From positions 1-64,000 of the forward strand of contig JAHBYM010000003.1 of NCBI GenBank assembly GCA_019635975.1: DNA of 64,000 bases, in the 5' to 3' direction. Under the pieces are notes generated by a model. It did no database searches. It was not told the origin of the DNA and was given only the letters and a program-made list of their open reading frames with translations. Below, piece by piece: positions 44,464-53,506 of this stretch. Source of the stretch: Parvibaculum sp. (GTDB lineage: Bacteria > Pseudomonadota > Alphaproteobacteria > Parvibaculales > Parvibaculaceae). The translations under genes were made by a program, and so were the position numbers. The stretch's first letter is position 1. Each line of letters starts with the position of its first letter.

Positions 44464-46800
44464 TTATCGGCCGCGGAGGCGCGGGAAGAGGCGTTCCAGC
44501 GTTGTGGCGAAAGCGGGGAGGAAGACGATGGCGGCGATCATGTTGGCGAGGAACATGAAGGACAGGAGGATGCCCATGTCGGCCTGGAGCTTGAGGCCTG
44601 AAAAGGCCCAGGTCGAGACGCCGACCGAGAGGGTGAGGCCGGTGAAGATGACGGCGACGCCGATCTGCTTCAGCGCCAGCGGATAGGCCTCGCCGATGGG
44701 CATGCCTTGGTCGAGAAAGAGTTGCAGGCGGCTGTAGATGTAGAAAGCGTAGTCGACGCCGATGCCGGTGGCGAGCACCAGTACGGGAAGCGTCGAGACC
44801 TTGAGGCCGATGCCGAGCGCCGTCATCAGCCAGTAACCGAGGAAGGTCGCCATCAGCAGCGGCATGCAGCAGCAGATGATGGCGCGCCAGTCGCGATAGG
44901 CGAAGTAAACCAGCGCCACAATGACCGCGTAGACCCAGGCCAGCATCGGCATTTCGTTGGCCTCGATCACGTCGTTGGTCGCGGCCATGACGCCGATGCC
45001 GCCCATGCCGAGACGGAAATTGACATCCGTGCGCGCGAGCGCCTCGGGGTCCGTGGAACGGAATTCGACGACGGCCTCGATCACGCGCTCGATGGTATCG
45101 GCCTTGTGGTCGTCGAGATAGACGATGACCGGCAGGATTGTGCAGGCTTCGTTCAGCAGGCCGCTTGAGGGCTCGTAGAGCGAGGTCGTCTGGATCAGGT
45201 CGCCCTCGCCGCGGGGAAGCGCGATCCATTTGAGGTTGCCCTCGCGCCAGATCGCCGCCGTATCGCGCGCCGAGCCTGCCAGCGATTGCACCGAGTTGAC
45301 GCCCTCGACATTGCGCATCACCCAGGCGAAACGGTCGAGAAGGCGCATGGTCGGATAATGGATGCAGGCATCGGCCGGCGTTTCGACGACGACGATCAGC
45401 GCGTCGGCCGAAATCGAGAAGCGCTCGACGATGTCGGCGATGTCGCGGTTGTAGCGCGAGGAGGGCCAGAGTTCGGAGAAGCCTTCCGTCAGGTCGCCGA
45501 TATGGCGGTTGCGCGTTTCCGAGACGGCGGTGGCGAGCAGCACGGCGAAGACGACAAGTGCGATGGCGGCGGGCACGGGGCGGGCGATGGTGCCGACAAG
45601 GCCCATGACGCGTTCGCGCGAGGCGCGCAGGCGCCGGTATTTTTCGGCAAAGCCCGGACGGACCGGCATCCAGGTGGCCAGCAGCGGCAGCATGATGAGG
45701 TTGGTGACGATTTTCAGCGCGACGCCGAGCGCCGCCATGACCGCGAGGTCCTGGATCACTTCAATGGGGATCAAATAGAGTGTGCCGAAGCCGACGAGAT
45801 CGGTGATGAGCGCCAGCGAACCCGGCACCAGCAAGCGGCGAAAGGTGGTGCGCGCCGCCTCGCTGGCGGATTTGCCGTCGCTGAGTTCGGAGGCGATCAG
45901 GTTGATCTGCTGAACGCCGTGGCTGACGCCGATGGCGTAGACCAGGAAAGGCACCAGCACCGCCAACGGATCGAGGCCGCGGTCCATCATGTGCAGCAGG
46001 CCGAACTGCCAGACGACCGAGACAAGCGAGCAGAAGACCGCAAGGAAGGTCAGTTGCACCGAGCGCGAATAGACGAAGACGGCGAGCGTGGTGAGTACGA
46101 AGGCGAGGATGAAGAAGACGATGACGTCGCTGGCGCCGTCGGCGATGTCGCCGACGAATTTGGCGAAACCGACGATCTGAATTTCGACATCGGCGTCTTC
46201 GTAGCGGCTGCGGACCTGGGTTTCGAGGCGTTCGGCGAGATCGAGATAGTCGAGCTTCTCGCGCGTCAGCGGATCGACTTCCTGCAACTCGGCGATGACC
46301 AGCGCGGCGCGGTGGTCGTTGGAAATCAGGAAGCCCTTGTGCTTGCCGTTGAGCGTGCGGTCGCGGATCGTCTCGACATCGGCGTCGGAAATGTTGCCCG
46401 CGGTGACGCCGCTCGGGATCACCGGATAGGCGTTGATGCCTTCCTCGGTGTTTTCGGTCACGCGGGTCGTCGTCGACCAGAGCGAGCGCACGGTGGAGCG
46501 GCGGACGCCGGGCAGGAAGGTGACTTCCTCGGCGACCTCATGCAGCCGCCTCAGGAAGGCGGCATTCCAGATCGTGCCGTCGCGCGCCTTGACGGCGACC
46601 AGCACCAGATTGGCGCCGGGCACTTCGTTTTCATATTCGAGGAAGGTCTGGACGTATTCGTGCTCGGTCGGCACCTGCTTCAGGAAGCCGGCTTCCATGC
46701 GGAGCTGGAACGCATAATAGCCGGTAAGAACGGTAAAGGCGGCCAGCAGAAGAAGGATCGGCACCCTTGCCGCGAACACAATGTACTCAACGAATTTCAC
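44464..46800 (-). CDS. MMPL/RND-superfamily exporter
   Basis: 778 residues with about 12 helices in two sets, each after a periplasmic loop. MKFVEYIVFAARVPILLLLAAF is the first helix. GVSHGVQQINLI and the repeat-half GIGVDYAFYIYSRLQ are MMPL/SSD-type fourth-helix motifs. Such exporters move lipids or hydrophobic compounds. In many proteobacteria they are encoded with DUF1329 and DUF1302 outer-envelope proteins; a DUF1329 gene is divergent here, 158 bp away. No DUF1302 gene is in the window. Confidence 0.92.
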   Translation of the reverse strand: MKFVEYIVFAARVPILLLLAAFTVLTGYYAFQLRMEAGFLKQVPTEHEYVQTFLEYENEVPGANLVLVAVKARDGTIWNAAFLRRLHEVAEEVTFLPGVRRSTVRSLWSTTTRVTENTEEGINAYPVIPSGVTAGNISDADVETIRDRTLNGKHKGFLISNDHRAALVIAELQEVDPLTREKLDYLDLAERLETQVRSRYEDADVEIQIVGFAKFVGDIADGASDVIVFFILAFVLTTLAVFVYSRSVQLTFLAVFCSLVSVVWQFGLLHMMDRGLDPLAVLVPFLVYAIGVSHGVQQINLIASELSDGKSASEAARTTFRRLLVPGSLALITDLVGFGTLYLIPIEVIQDLAVMAALGVALKIVTNLIMLPLLATWMPVRPGFAEKYRRLRASRERVMGLVGTIARPVPAAIALVVFAVLLATAVSETRNRHIGDLTEGFSELWPSSRYNRDIADIVERFSISADALIVVVETPADACIHYPTMRLLDRFAWVMRNVEGVNSVQSLAGSARDTAAIWREGNLKWIALPRGEGDLIQTTSLYEPSSGLLNEACTILPVIVYLDDHKADTIERVIEAVVEFRSTDPEALARTDVNFRLGMGGIGVMAATNDVIEANEMPMLAWVYAVIVALVYFAYRDWRAIICCCMPLLMATFLGYWLMTALGIGLKVSTLPVLVLATGIGVDYAFYIYSRLQLFLDQGMPIGEAYPLALKQIGVAVIFTGLTLSVGVSTWAFSGLKLQADMGILLSFMFLANMIAAIVFLPAFATTLERLFPRLRGR

Positions 46801-46958
46801 GCCGAACTCCCCCCGCGCCGCGCCTTATCGAGCAGCGTCGCTCCCCTCCAGCCGTCCCGTCCCCGCCATCCTAGTTGCCTGTCGCCAAAAAAGGTGGTCT
46901 CTGCCCCCCTTTTGGGTCAGGATTAGTAAAACGATATTACCATTGGGGGGGAGTTTCG

Positions 46959-48341
46959 ATGCGTTTGTCAAAGTCTATCTGGGCGGCCGCCGCTGTTTGT
47001 ACCGTGCTGGCGGGTCCGGCCCTGGCCGGTGTGCCGGAGGCGCAGGCCGAGCGCTTGGGGCGCGACCTGACGCCGCTTGGCGGCGAACGCGCGGGCAATG
47101 CGGATGGTTCGATCCCGGCCTGGGATGGGGGGCTCGCTGCCGTTCCGGCCGGCATCGGCTATACGGGCGGTCACTATCCCGATCCTTTCGCGGACGACGC
47201 CGCGCTGCTCACCATCGACAAATCGAACATGGGCGCGCATGAGGCGATGCTGACGCCCGGACAGCGGGCGATGCTCGAAACCTATCCGGGCTACAAGCTC
47301 AACATCTATCCGTCGCGGCGGACATGCGCGCAGCCCGAAGACATCTATGCGGCGACGCGGGCGAACGCCGTGTCGGGCAGGCTGGCCGGTGAAGGCGACA
47401 GCCTTTCGGGCGTACTGAAGGGCATTCCCTTCGCGGTGCCGTCGAATGCCTATGAGATCGTCTGGAACCACAATCTGCGCTATCGCGGCTACAAGGTGCG
47501 CCGGACTTTCGTGTCGGCGGCGCCGACGCGCGAGGGCAGCTTCACGCCGGTCAAGGTGCGCGACGAACTGGTGTTCGACTACTCGTCGCCGCAGGTTTCT
47601 TCGTTCGAGCAGCTCAACAACACCTCGTTCCGCTATCTGCAGGAAACGATCGCGCCGGCGCGGCGCGCGGGCCAGCTTCTGCTGGTGCATGAAGTCGTCG
47701 ATCCGGCGAAGGGCGACCGGCGCTCCTGGCAATATACGGTCGGGCAGAGCGCGACGGCGCCGCGCGTGCAGCGCACCAGTGCGATCGCCTACGACACGCC
47801 GCAGATTTATTCCGACGCGATGTCGACCGCCGACAGTTTCGATGTGTTCAGCGGGCCGCTCGACCGCTTCGACTGGACCGTGCGCGGCCGCGAGGAACGC
47901 TACATCGCCTATAATTCCTATCGCTTGAGCTCGCCGTCGCTCACCTATGGCGAGATCATCAAGCCCGGCCATATCGACCAGGAACTGGTGCGCTACGAGA
48001 AGCATCGCGTGTGGGCGGTGGAGGCGAAGCTGAAAGCCAACCAGCGGCATATCTATCAGCGCCGCGTCGCCTATTTCGACGAGGACGGCTACAACATGGC
48101 GGGTGGCGAACTCTACGACGCGCGCGGCGGCTTGTGGCGCGTGCAGGAGGCGCATCTGATCCAGTATTACGACGTGCCGACCTGCTTCAATGCGTCGGAT
48201 GTCGTCTATGATCTCGCCGAAGGGCGCTATGTGATCCAGAACCTCAAGAACGAAGAAGACGGGATCGACTTCAATGCCTCCGACATCAGCGAAAGCACTT
48301 TCCTGCCGGAAGAAATGCGGCGGCGGATTGTGCGGCGGTAG
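46959..48341 (+). CDS. DUF1329 secreted protein
   Basis: 460 residues. A signal peptide (MRLSKSIWAAAAVCTVLAGPALA) is followed by the DUF1329 opening EAQAERLGRDLTPLGGERAGNADGSIPAWDGG and repeated aromatic beta strands; the fold is LolA-like in known relatives. It is presumed to carry hydrophobic cargo across the periplasm for the MMPL exporter encoded divergently. GGGGGGGAG precedes the ATG. A strong terminator follows the stop. Function is inferred from family association only. Confidence 0.9.
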   Translation: MRLSKSIWAAAAVCTVLAGPALAGVPEAQAERLGRDLTPLGGERAGNADGSIPAWDGGLAAVPAGIGYTGGHYPDPFADDAALLTIDKSNMGAHEAMLTPGQRAMLETYPGYKLNIYPSRRTCAQPEDIYAATRANAVSGRLAGEGDSLSGVLKGIPFAVPSNAYEIVWNHNLRYRGYKVRRTFVSAAPTREGSFTPVKVRDELVFDYSSPQVSSFEQLNNTSFRYLQETIAPARRAGQLLLVHEVVDPAKGDRRSWQYTVGQSATAPRVQRTSAIAYDTPQIYSDAMSTADSFDVFSGPLDRFDWTVRGREERYIAYNSYRLSSPSLTYGEIIKPGHIDQELVRYEKHRVWAVEAKLKANQRHIYQRRVAYFDEDGYNMAGGELYDARGGLWRVQEAHLIQYYDVPTCFNASDVVYDLAEGRYVIQNLKNEEDGIDFNASDISESTFLPEEMRRRIVRR

Positions 48342-48361
48342 GAGGCACACGGGCTTGAACG

Positions 48362-48392
48362 AGGCCGGCATCGACGAGATGCCGGCCTTTTT
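48362..48392 (+). terminator. Intrinsic terminator after DUF1329 gene
   Basis: AGGCCGGCAT (48362-48371) pairs perfectly with ATGCCGGCCT (48379-48388) around CGACGAG and runs into TTTTT. The convergent thiolase gene ends 4 bp further on. Confidence 0.92.
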
Positions 48393-48395
48393 CGT

Positions 48396-49538
48396 TCAAG
48401 GCGCTTCGTTGGAGAAGACGATGGTGCCCGACGCCGCGAACATGCCGCCGACGCCGTGGGCGATCGAGATTTTCGCGTTCGGCACCTGCGCGGGCGCAAT
48501 CCCCCGCATCTGGCGCACGCTTTCCTGAAGCGCATACATGCCGTACATGCCCGAATGCATGTAGGAGAGACCGCCGCCATTGGTGTTCAAGGGCAGCCTG
48601 CCGCCGGGCCGCGTGTGGCCGTCGCGGATGAAAGCCGCGCCCTCGCCCTTGTCGCAGAAGCCGAGATCCTCAAGGCCATAGACCGGCAAATGCGCGAAGG
48701 CGTCGTAGATCATCAGGTGGTCGACATCGGCGTGTTTGATACCCGCTTCGCCGAAGGCCTTTTTGCCGGAGACGCGGAAAGCCTTCGATGAGGTGAAGTC
48801 TTCCATCTGGCTGATCATCGGCGTTTCGCAGCTTTCGCCGGTGCCGAGGATGTAGACAGGCTTTTGCGGAAAGTCCTTCGCGCGTTCGGCGCTGGTGAGA
48901 ATGAGCGCGCCGCCGCCATCGGTGACGAGGCAGCACATCAGCATGCGGAAGGGCCAGGCGATCATCTTCGAGTTCAGCACGTCGTCGACGGTGATCGGAT
49001 CGCGGAAGGAGGCGCGCGGGTTTTGTGCGGCCCATTCGCGCTGGACGACCGCGACATGGGCGAGGTCTTCTTCGGTCACGCCGTATTGCTTCATGTAGCG
49101 CAGCGCCGGGATCGTGAACATGGTTGGCGGGCTGGTGATGCCGAAGGGGACTTCGAACTGGCCGGACTGGCTTGCCGGGTCGCGGGAGAAGCGCCGCGCG
49201 CCGACGCGGGAGCGGCCGGACTCGGCATGCGTGATCAGCACCGTGTTGCAGAGGCCTTCGTTGATTGCGGCCGCCGCGTGGCGGACATGCAGCATGAAGG
49301 AGCAGCCGCCGACGCTGGTGCCGTCGACCCATGTCGGCGTAATGCCGAGGTAGTGCGCGACCTCGACCGGGCTGTCGCCGGCGGTGGCGATGCCGTCGAT
49401 GTCCTTTGCGGTGAGGCCCGCATCCTTCATCGCGTTCAGCGCCGCGTCGGCATGCAGCATCAGTTGCGAGGTGTCGGGGATTTTTCCCATTTCGGTCGTT
49501 TCGGCGGCGCCGACGACGGCGATTGTTTTCTGTTTCAT
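48396..49538 (-). CDS. Thiolase-family protein (SCP-x/Ltp2-like)
   Basis: 380 residues, a non-classical thiolase. GTSVGGCSFMLH places a Cys in the usual nucleophile region, and NTNGGGLSYMHSGMYG and SIAHGVGGMFAASG are the C-terminal active-site loops. The classical second cysteine motif is not obvious. Enzymes of this branch pair with DUF35 proteins, for example steroid side-chain retro-aldolases (Ltp2/ChsH2) or acyl transferases. The DUF35 gene is 13 bp upstream on the same strand. The reaction is unknown. Confidence 0.9.
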   Translation of the reverse strand: MKQKTIAVVGAAETTEMGKIPDTSQLMLHADAALNAMKDAGLTAKDIDGIATAGDSPVEVAHYLGITPTWVDGTSVGGCSFMLHVRHAAAAINEGLCNTVLITHAESGRSRVGARRFSRDPASQSGQFEVPFGITSPPTMFTIPALRYMKQYGVTEEDLAHVAVVQREWAAQNPRASFRDPITVDDVLNSKMIAWPFRMLMCCLVTDGGGALILTSAERAKDFPQKPVYILGTGESCETPMISQMEDFTSSKAFRVSGKKAFGEAGIKHADVDHLMIYDAFAHLPVYGLEDLGFCDKGEGAAFIRDGHTRPGGRLPLNTNGGGLSYMHSGMYGMYALQESVRQMRGIAPAQVPNAKISIAHGVGGMFAASGTIVFSNEAP

Positions 49539-49551
49539 CGTCTTAGCCCCT

Positions 49552-49968
49552 CTACGCTTTTTTGGCGGGACGGAATTTCGGCAGGCTGATTTCGTCGCTC
49601 GCCTTTTCGAAGGTCACTTCGAGGGGCATGTCGAGGGCGAGCGCTTCCGGCGTCTGCGGACAATCGACGATGTTGGTCATCATGCGCGGGCCTTCGGCCA
49701 GCGTGACGACGGCAATCGAATGCGGCTCGGTGCCGAAGTCGGGGCGCGGCCGATGATTGATGACGTAGGAGTAGAGCGTCGCCTTGCCGGAGGCCTTGTA
49801 GACTTCCACGGCGCGCGAACCGCAAACGGGGCAGAAGGGGCGGGGCGGGAAATAGCTTTCCTTGCAGGCTGTGCAGCGCTGCAGCCGCAGCTCGCCGTTT
49901 TGCGTGCCCTCCCAGAAATGCCGCGTTTCGGGCGTGGCCGTGGGCAGCGGGCGATTGTAATCCGCCAT
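49552..49968 (-). CDS. Zn-ribbon/OB-fold (DUF35) acyl-CoA-binding protein
   Basis: 138 residues. CTACKESYFPPRPFCPVCG is the rubredoxin-like zinc ribbon (CxxC...CxxC), followed by an OB-fold (KATLYSYVINHRPRPDFG; PHSIAVVTLAEGPRMMTNIV). DUF35 proteins form complexes with thiolases and bind the acyl-CoA. GGGAGAG precedes the ATG. It is upstream of and probably coupled to the thiolase gene. Longer in-frame starts exist upstream but lack support. Confidence 0.92.
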   Translation of the reverse strand: MADYNRPLPTATPETRHFWEGTQNGELRLQRCTACKESYFPPRPFCPVCGSRAVEVYKASGKATLYSYVINHRPRPDFGTEPHSIAVVTLAEGPRMMTNIVDCPQTPEALALDMPLEVTFEKASDEISLPKFRPAKKA

Positions 49969-50093
49969 GAAACTCTCCCTCGTTTGCGTGGATTCGATTT
50001 CGGTGGCGGGAGGATAGCGGCGCGGCGGGCTTTGGCAAAGCGGCGGAATTCCTTGGCTTTTCCTTGTTGATTCCGCGACGTCAGGGCCTATAT

Positions 50094-50108
50094 GTTTCAT
50101 TATGAAAC
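50094..50108. promoter_or_regulatory. 15-bp palindrome across the start codon of the small secreted protein gene
   Basis: GTTTCAT (50094-50100), central T, ATGAAAC (50102-50108): a perfect inverted repeat that includes the ATG itself. It could be an operator or a hairpin that hides the start. No ribosome site is seen in front. Confidence 0.45.
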
Positions 50109-50425
50109 AGATTTCGGGGATGTTGTTCGCGGCGCTGATCGCGGGGTTTGCCCACCCGGCGATGGCGGGCGAGCGCGTGCAGTGGATCGATCCCTGGGCG
50201 GCCGATGAACTTGCCGGCGGCGAAGCGGATGGCGGCGCGGCGGCGGACGGGCGGATCGACATTACCGGTCAGTTGCAGACATTCGGTTTTTCGGGCGGCG
50301 TCGAGCGCGGCTTCATCTTCATTCCGGCATCGGCGGGCTTTGCGCCCGGACATGCGATGCCGGCCGGACAGCGGCCCGTCACCGGCGACAGCGTGCGCCC
50401 GTTCCGCCCGCAGCCGCGGTTCTGA
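50102..50425 (+). CDS. Small secreted protein, function unknown
   Basis: 107 residues. A signal peptide (MKQISGMLFAALIAGFAHPAMA) is followed by about 85 residues rich in Gly, Ala and Pro without cysteine or recognised motif (GRIDITGQLQTFGFSGG; a Pro/Arg-rich end RPFRPQPRF). The start has no clear ribosome site and lies inside a 15-bp palindrome. The signal peptide argues for a real gene, but I recognise no family. Confidence 0.6.
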   Translation: MKQISGMLFAALIAGFAHPAMAGERVQWIDPWAADELAGGEADGGAAADGRIDITGQLQTFGFSGGVERGFIFIPASAGFAPGHAMPAGQRPVTGDSVRPFRPQPRF

Positions 50426-50427
50426 TT

Positions 50428-51099
50428 TCACTCAAAGCCGTGAAAAGTTGCGAGGCTCGTCAGCGGTTCGCGCTCGGAGACGAGCGTGTTGACGGGCTGC
50501 GTCTCGTCGGCATAGCCGAGTGACATGCCGCAGACGATGTATTCATCGTCGGGCACGTTCAGCACGCGGCGCGTGACGCTCCAGAAATTGTTCCAGGCGC
50601 CTTGCGAGCAGGTGTCGAGGCCGCGGGCTTTCGCCGCCAGCATGATCGACTGCATGAAGATGCCGATGTCGAGGAAGCTCATCGCATCGAGATCCTTGTC
50701 GATGGTGAAGATCAGCCCCACCGGCGCGTCGAAGAAGCGGTAGTTGCGGCCCCATTGGGCCCAGTTGGCTTCCTTGTCGCCTTTCGGAATGCCGATCAGA
50801 CCGTACATTTCCTTGCCGAGCGTGCGCATGCGCGTCGTGTAGGGCTCCTTGCGCTTCGAGGTGCGGGGGAACTCGGCGCCCTTGTCGGCGGGGTCCGTGT
50901 CGCGATGCGCCAGCACTTCGGCTTCGAGGCGGCGGCGCACGTCGCCCGCCACCACATGCACTTTCCAGGGCTGGATGTTGGTGCCGGACGGCGAAAAGCG
51001 CGCCAGTTCGAGGATTTCGGTCACCAGCGAAAGCGGCACGGGATCGGCTTTGAAGGCGCGCACGGATTTGCGCGCCTTGATCGCTTCGTCGACTTGCAT
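50428..51099 (-). CDS. Nitroreductase-family flavoprotein
   Basis: 223 residues. MQVDEAIKARKSVRAFKADPV and LARFSPSGTNIQPWKVHVV are the FMN-binding opening of the nitroreductase fold. DTCSQGAWNNFWSVTRRVLNVPDDEYIVCGMSLGYAD is the usual later part. It would reduce nitroaromatics, quinones or flavins with NAD(P)H. CGGAG precedes the ATG by 9 bases. Its stop lies 2 bp from the convergent small-protein gene, and it is divergent from the arylsulfatase gene. Confidence 0.92.
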   Translation of the reverse strand: MQVDEAIKARKSVRAFKADPVPLSLVTEILELARFSPSGTNIQPWKVHVVAGDVRRRLEAEVLAHRDTDPADKGAEFPRTSKRKEPYTTRMRTLGKEMYGLIGIPKGDKEANWAQWGRNYRFFDAPVGLIFTIDKDLDAMSFLDIGIFMQSIMLAAKARGLDTCSQGAWNNFWSVTRRVLNVPDDEYIVCGMSLGYADETQPVNTLVSEREPLTSLATFHGFE

Positions 51100-51220
51100 G
51101 AAGGTCGCTCCGGGAAGGGTGATTTCGATGGGCGGAGTGGTAGCACAAGGGGTTGCCGGGCGCGACGGGGCCGGTATATTGGCATATATAATGTCATAAT
51201 AAGGCGGCGGGGCTGTTCGA

Positions 51221-53005
51221 ATGAGCGCGTTTCGGATCATCAAGACGGCGCTGGTGCTGTGGCTCGCCGCGCTGCTGCCGGCGGTTGCGCAGGAGGCGCG
51301 GCCGAATATCGTCGTCATTCTTGCCGACGATGCCGGCTTCAGCGATTTCGGCGCCTATGGCAGCGAGATTGCGACACCGCATATCGACGCGCTGGCGGCG
51401 AAGGGCACGCTGTTTTCCAATTTTCACGCCTCGCCGATCTGCGCGCCGTCGCGCGCGATGCTGATGACCGGCGTCGACAGCCATCTGGCGGGGATCGGCA
51501 ATCTGCCGGAATCGGCGCCGCTCGAACATCGTGGACAGCCCGGCTATCTCGGACAACTCGCCGACGATGTGGTGACGGTGGCAAGCCGGCTGGGTGCTGC
51601 CGGCTACCGGACGACGATGACCGGCAAATGGCATCTGGGTCACGGCGAGGGGGCGCATCCCGCCGCGCGCGGTTTCGACCGTTCCTTTGCGCTGGAAGCA
51701 TCGGGCGCCGACAATTGGGAAAAGAAATCCTATCTGCCGATCTATGACGATGCGCCCTGGTACGAGGACGGCAAGCCGGCCGACCTGCCGGAGGATTTCT
51801 ATTCGTCGGAATTCATCGTCGACAAGACGATCGAATATCTGGAGGAGAGCCGGGACGAAGGGCGTCCATTCTTTTCCTATCTGGCATTCATGGCCATACA
51901 CATTCCGGTGCAGGCGCCGCGCGAATTCATCGAGAAATACGAAGGCGTCTATGACGAAGGCTGGGATGCGCTGCGCGAGGCGCGCTTCCGCGCCGTCATC
52001 GAGCGCGGGCTGCTGCCGGCGGAGATGGAACTCGGGCCGATGCCGGCGGGCTTGCGCGACTGGGCGGCGCGCAGCGAGGACGAGAAGCGGATGCTTGCGA
52101 AAAGCATGGCCGTCAATGCGGCGATGCTGGAGGCGATGGATTTTCATGTCGGCCGCCTGATCGACTACTTGAAAGAGACAGGGCAATACGACAACACCGT
52201 CTTCATCGTGCTGTCGGATAACGGGCCCGAGCCCGGCGATCCGCTGGCGACGCCGGGTTTCCGGCAATGGCTGTGGTGGAACAATTATCGCCGCGACCTC
52301 GAGACGCTGGGCGAGAAGGGTTCCTATGCGTTTATCGGTCCGGAATTTGCCAGCGCGGCGGCGTCGCCCGGCGCGTTCTTCAAGATGCAGGCGGGCGAGG
52401 GCGGCTTGCGCGTGCCGCTGATATTTGCCGGGCGCGGGGTGCCGGGCGCGCGGACGACGGATGCCTTCAGCTATATCACCGACATCGCGCCGACGATTCT
52501 CGATCTGGCGGGCGTCGCGGCGACGGAGGAGTTCGCGGGTGTGACCGTGCAGCCGATGACCGGGCACTCGCTGATGCCGCTGCTCGGCGGCGGCGCAACG
52601 CGGGTGCGCGGCGAGATGGACGCGGTCGGCATCGAGGCGGCGGGCAATGCGGCGCTTTTCCGCGGCGACTACAAGCTCACGCGCAATGCACCGCCCTATG
52701 GCGACATGCGGTGGTACCTCTACAATCTCGCGCGCGATCCCGGCGAGACGAGGGATCTCGCCGCCGTCGAGCCCGAACGCTTCGCCGAGATGATGGCGGA
52801 ATACGATGTTTACGCGGCGCGTGTCGGCGTGCTGGAAGTGCCGGAGGGCTACGACCAGACGGCACAGCTCACGATCAACCGCATACACGACCAGGTGCGG
52901 GCGAACTGGCCGGGCCTGACAATCCTCGCGTTGTTGTTGTTGGGCGGCGCTTTCTGGGCGTGCGTTCGTCTCAGTCCGCGCGCCTGGCGGGCTTTGCACG
53001 GCTAG
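51221..53005 (+). CDS. Arylsulfatase (Cys-type) with N-terminal signal and C-terminal membrane segment
   Basis: 594 residues. After the signal peptide (cleavage near AVAQ), RPNIVVILADDAG provides metal-binding aspartates. SPICAPSRAMLMTG is the C-x-P-S-R sulfatase signature whose Cys becomes formylglycine. TMTGKWHLGHG and LSDNGPEPGD complete the active site. A hydrophobic C-terminal helix (LTILALLLLGGAFWACVRL) followed by basic residues would tether it to the inner membrane, facing the periplasm. The substrate is unknown. No sulfatase-maturing enzyme gene is nearby. Confidence 0.93.
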   Translation: MSAFRIIKTALVLWLAALLPAVAQEARPNIVVILADDAGFSDFGAYGSEIATPHIDALAAKGTLFSNFHASPICAPSRAMLMTGVDSHLAGIGNLPESAPLEHRGQPGYLGQLADDVVTVASRLGAAGYRTTMTGKWHLGHGEGAHPAARGFDRSFALEASGADNWEKKSYLPIYDDAPWYEDGKPADLPEDFYSSEFIVDKTIEYLEESRDEGRPFFSYLAFMAIHIPVQAPREFIEKYEGVYDEGWDALREARFRAVIERGLLPAEMELGPMPAGLRDWAARSEDEKRMLAKSMAVNAAMLEAMDFHVGRLIDYLKETGQYDNTVFIVLSDNGPEPGDPLATPGFRQWLWWNNYRRDLETLGEKGSYAFIGPEFASAAASPGAFFKMQAGEGGLRVPLIFAGRGVPGARTTDAFSYITDIAPTILDLAGVAATEEFAGVTVQPMTGHSLMPLLGGGATRVRGEMDAVGIEAAGNAALFRGDYKLTRNAPPYGDMRWYLYNLARDPGETRDLAAVEPERFAEMMAEYDVYAARVGVLEVPEGYDQTAQLTINRIHDQVRANWPGLTILALLLLGGAFWACVRLSPRAWRALHG

Positions 53006-53108
53006 AGTCTTTCAGTGTTTCGTAGAAACGCTGAAGGACTCCAGGTTGTTGTTTGGTCGCGCTTCTTTTCGGAAAACCGGATTCCACTTTTCCGAGAAGC
53101 GCTCCAGG
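53005..53108. repeat. Two-hairpin intergenic repeat (RIME-like), includes copy 2 of the 24.4-kb element
   Basis: A 17-bp hairpin (53005-53021 with 53025-53041, loop GTA, two G-U pairs) is followed by a second one. In that, GCGCTTC (53059-53065) pairs with GAAGCGC (53096-53102), and TCGGAAAA (53069-53076) with TTTTCCGA (53088-53095). The second hairpin matches the pattern of the element in the typA leader. The block fills the gap between the convergent arylsulfatase and LuxR-HTH genes and may end transcription. Confidence 0.7.
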
Positions 53109-53110
53109 CG

Positions 53111-53506
53111 TCAGACGATTTTCATCAACTCGCGCAGCACATCGGTCTGCTTGGTCTTGCCGAGCTTGTCCTTGATGTGGGTGAAATGCGTGCGCACCGT
53201 GTTGATGCTGCAGCCGCGCGTTTTCGCTATTGCCGTCAGCTTGTGGCCCGAGGCGAAGGCGGCGGCGATCTCGGCCTCGACGCGCGTCAGGCCGAATGCG
53301 AGTTCGAAATCCTCCGGTATCGGGTCGCGGCCGACTTCGGGGATGCCCCATTCGAGCCGTGGATTGGCGTTCAACAGGTCCTCGACGAAAGGCCGGTCGT
53401 TGCGCTCGCCCCATTTCCTGATCTCGGCGATGCGCCGCCGCACGGCGGCGCTGTCATGGCCGAGCGTGCCGGCATAGAGATTGCGGCGTTCTTCCCGGTC
53501 AGACAT
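53111..53506 (-). CDS. Small LuxR-type helix-turn-helix regulator
   Basis: 131 residues. The C-terminal 60 form a LuxR/GerE helix-turn-helix (LTRVEAEIAAAFASGHKLTAIA; CSINTVRTHFTHIKDKLG). The N-terminal half is short and charged, with no receiver or autoinducer domain recognisable. The start MSDREERRNL lies 8 bp inside the upstream hydrolase gene, so the two are translationally coupled. It may regulate its own operon. Confidence 0.85.
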   Translation of the reverse strand: MSDREERRNLYAGTLGHDSAAVRRRIAEIRKWGERNDRPFVEDLLNANPRLEWGIPEVGRDPIPEDFELAFGLTRVEAEIAAAFASGHKLTAIAKTRGCSINTVRTHFTHIKDKLGKTKQTDVLRELMKIV

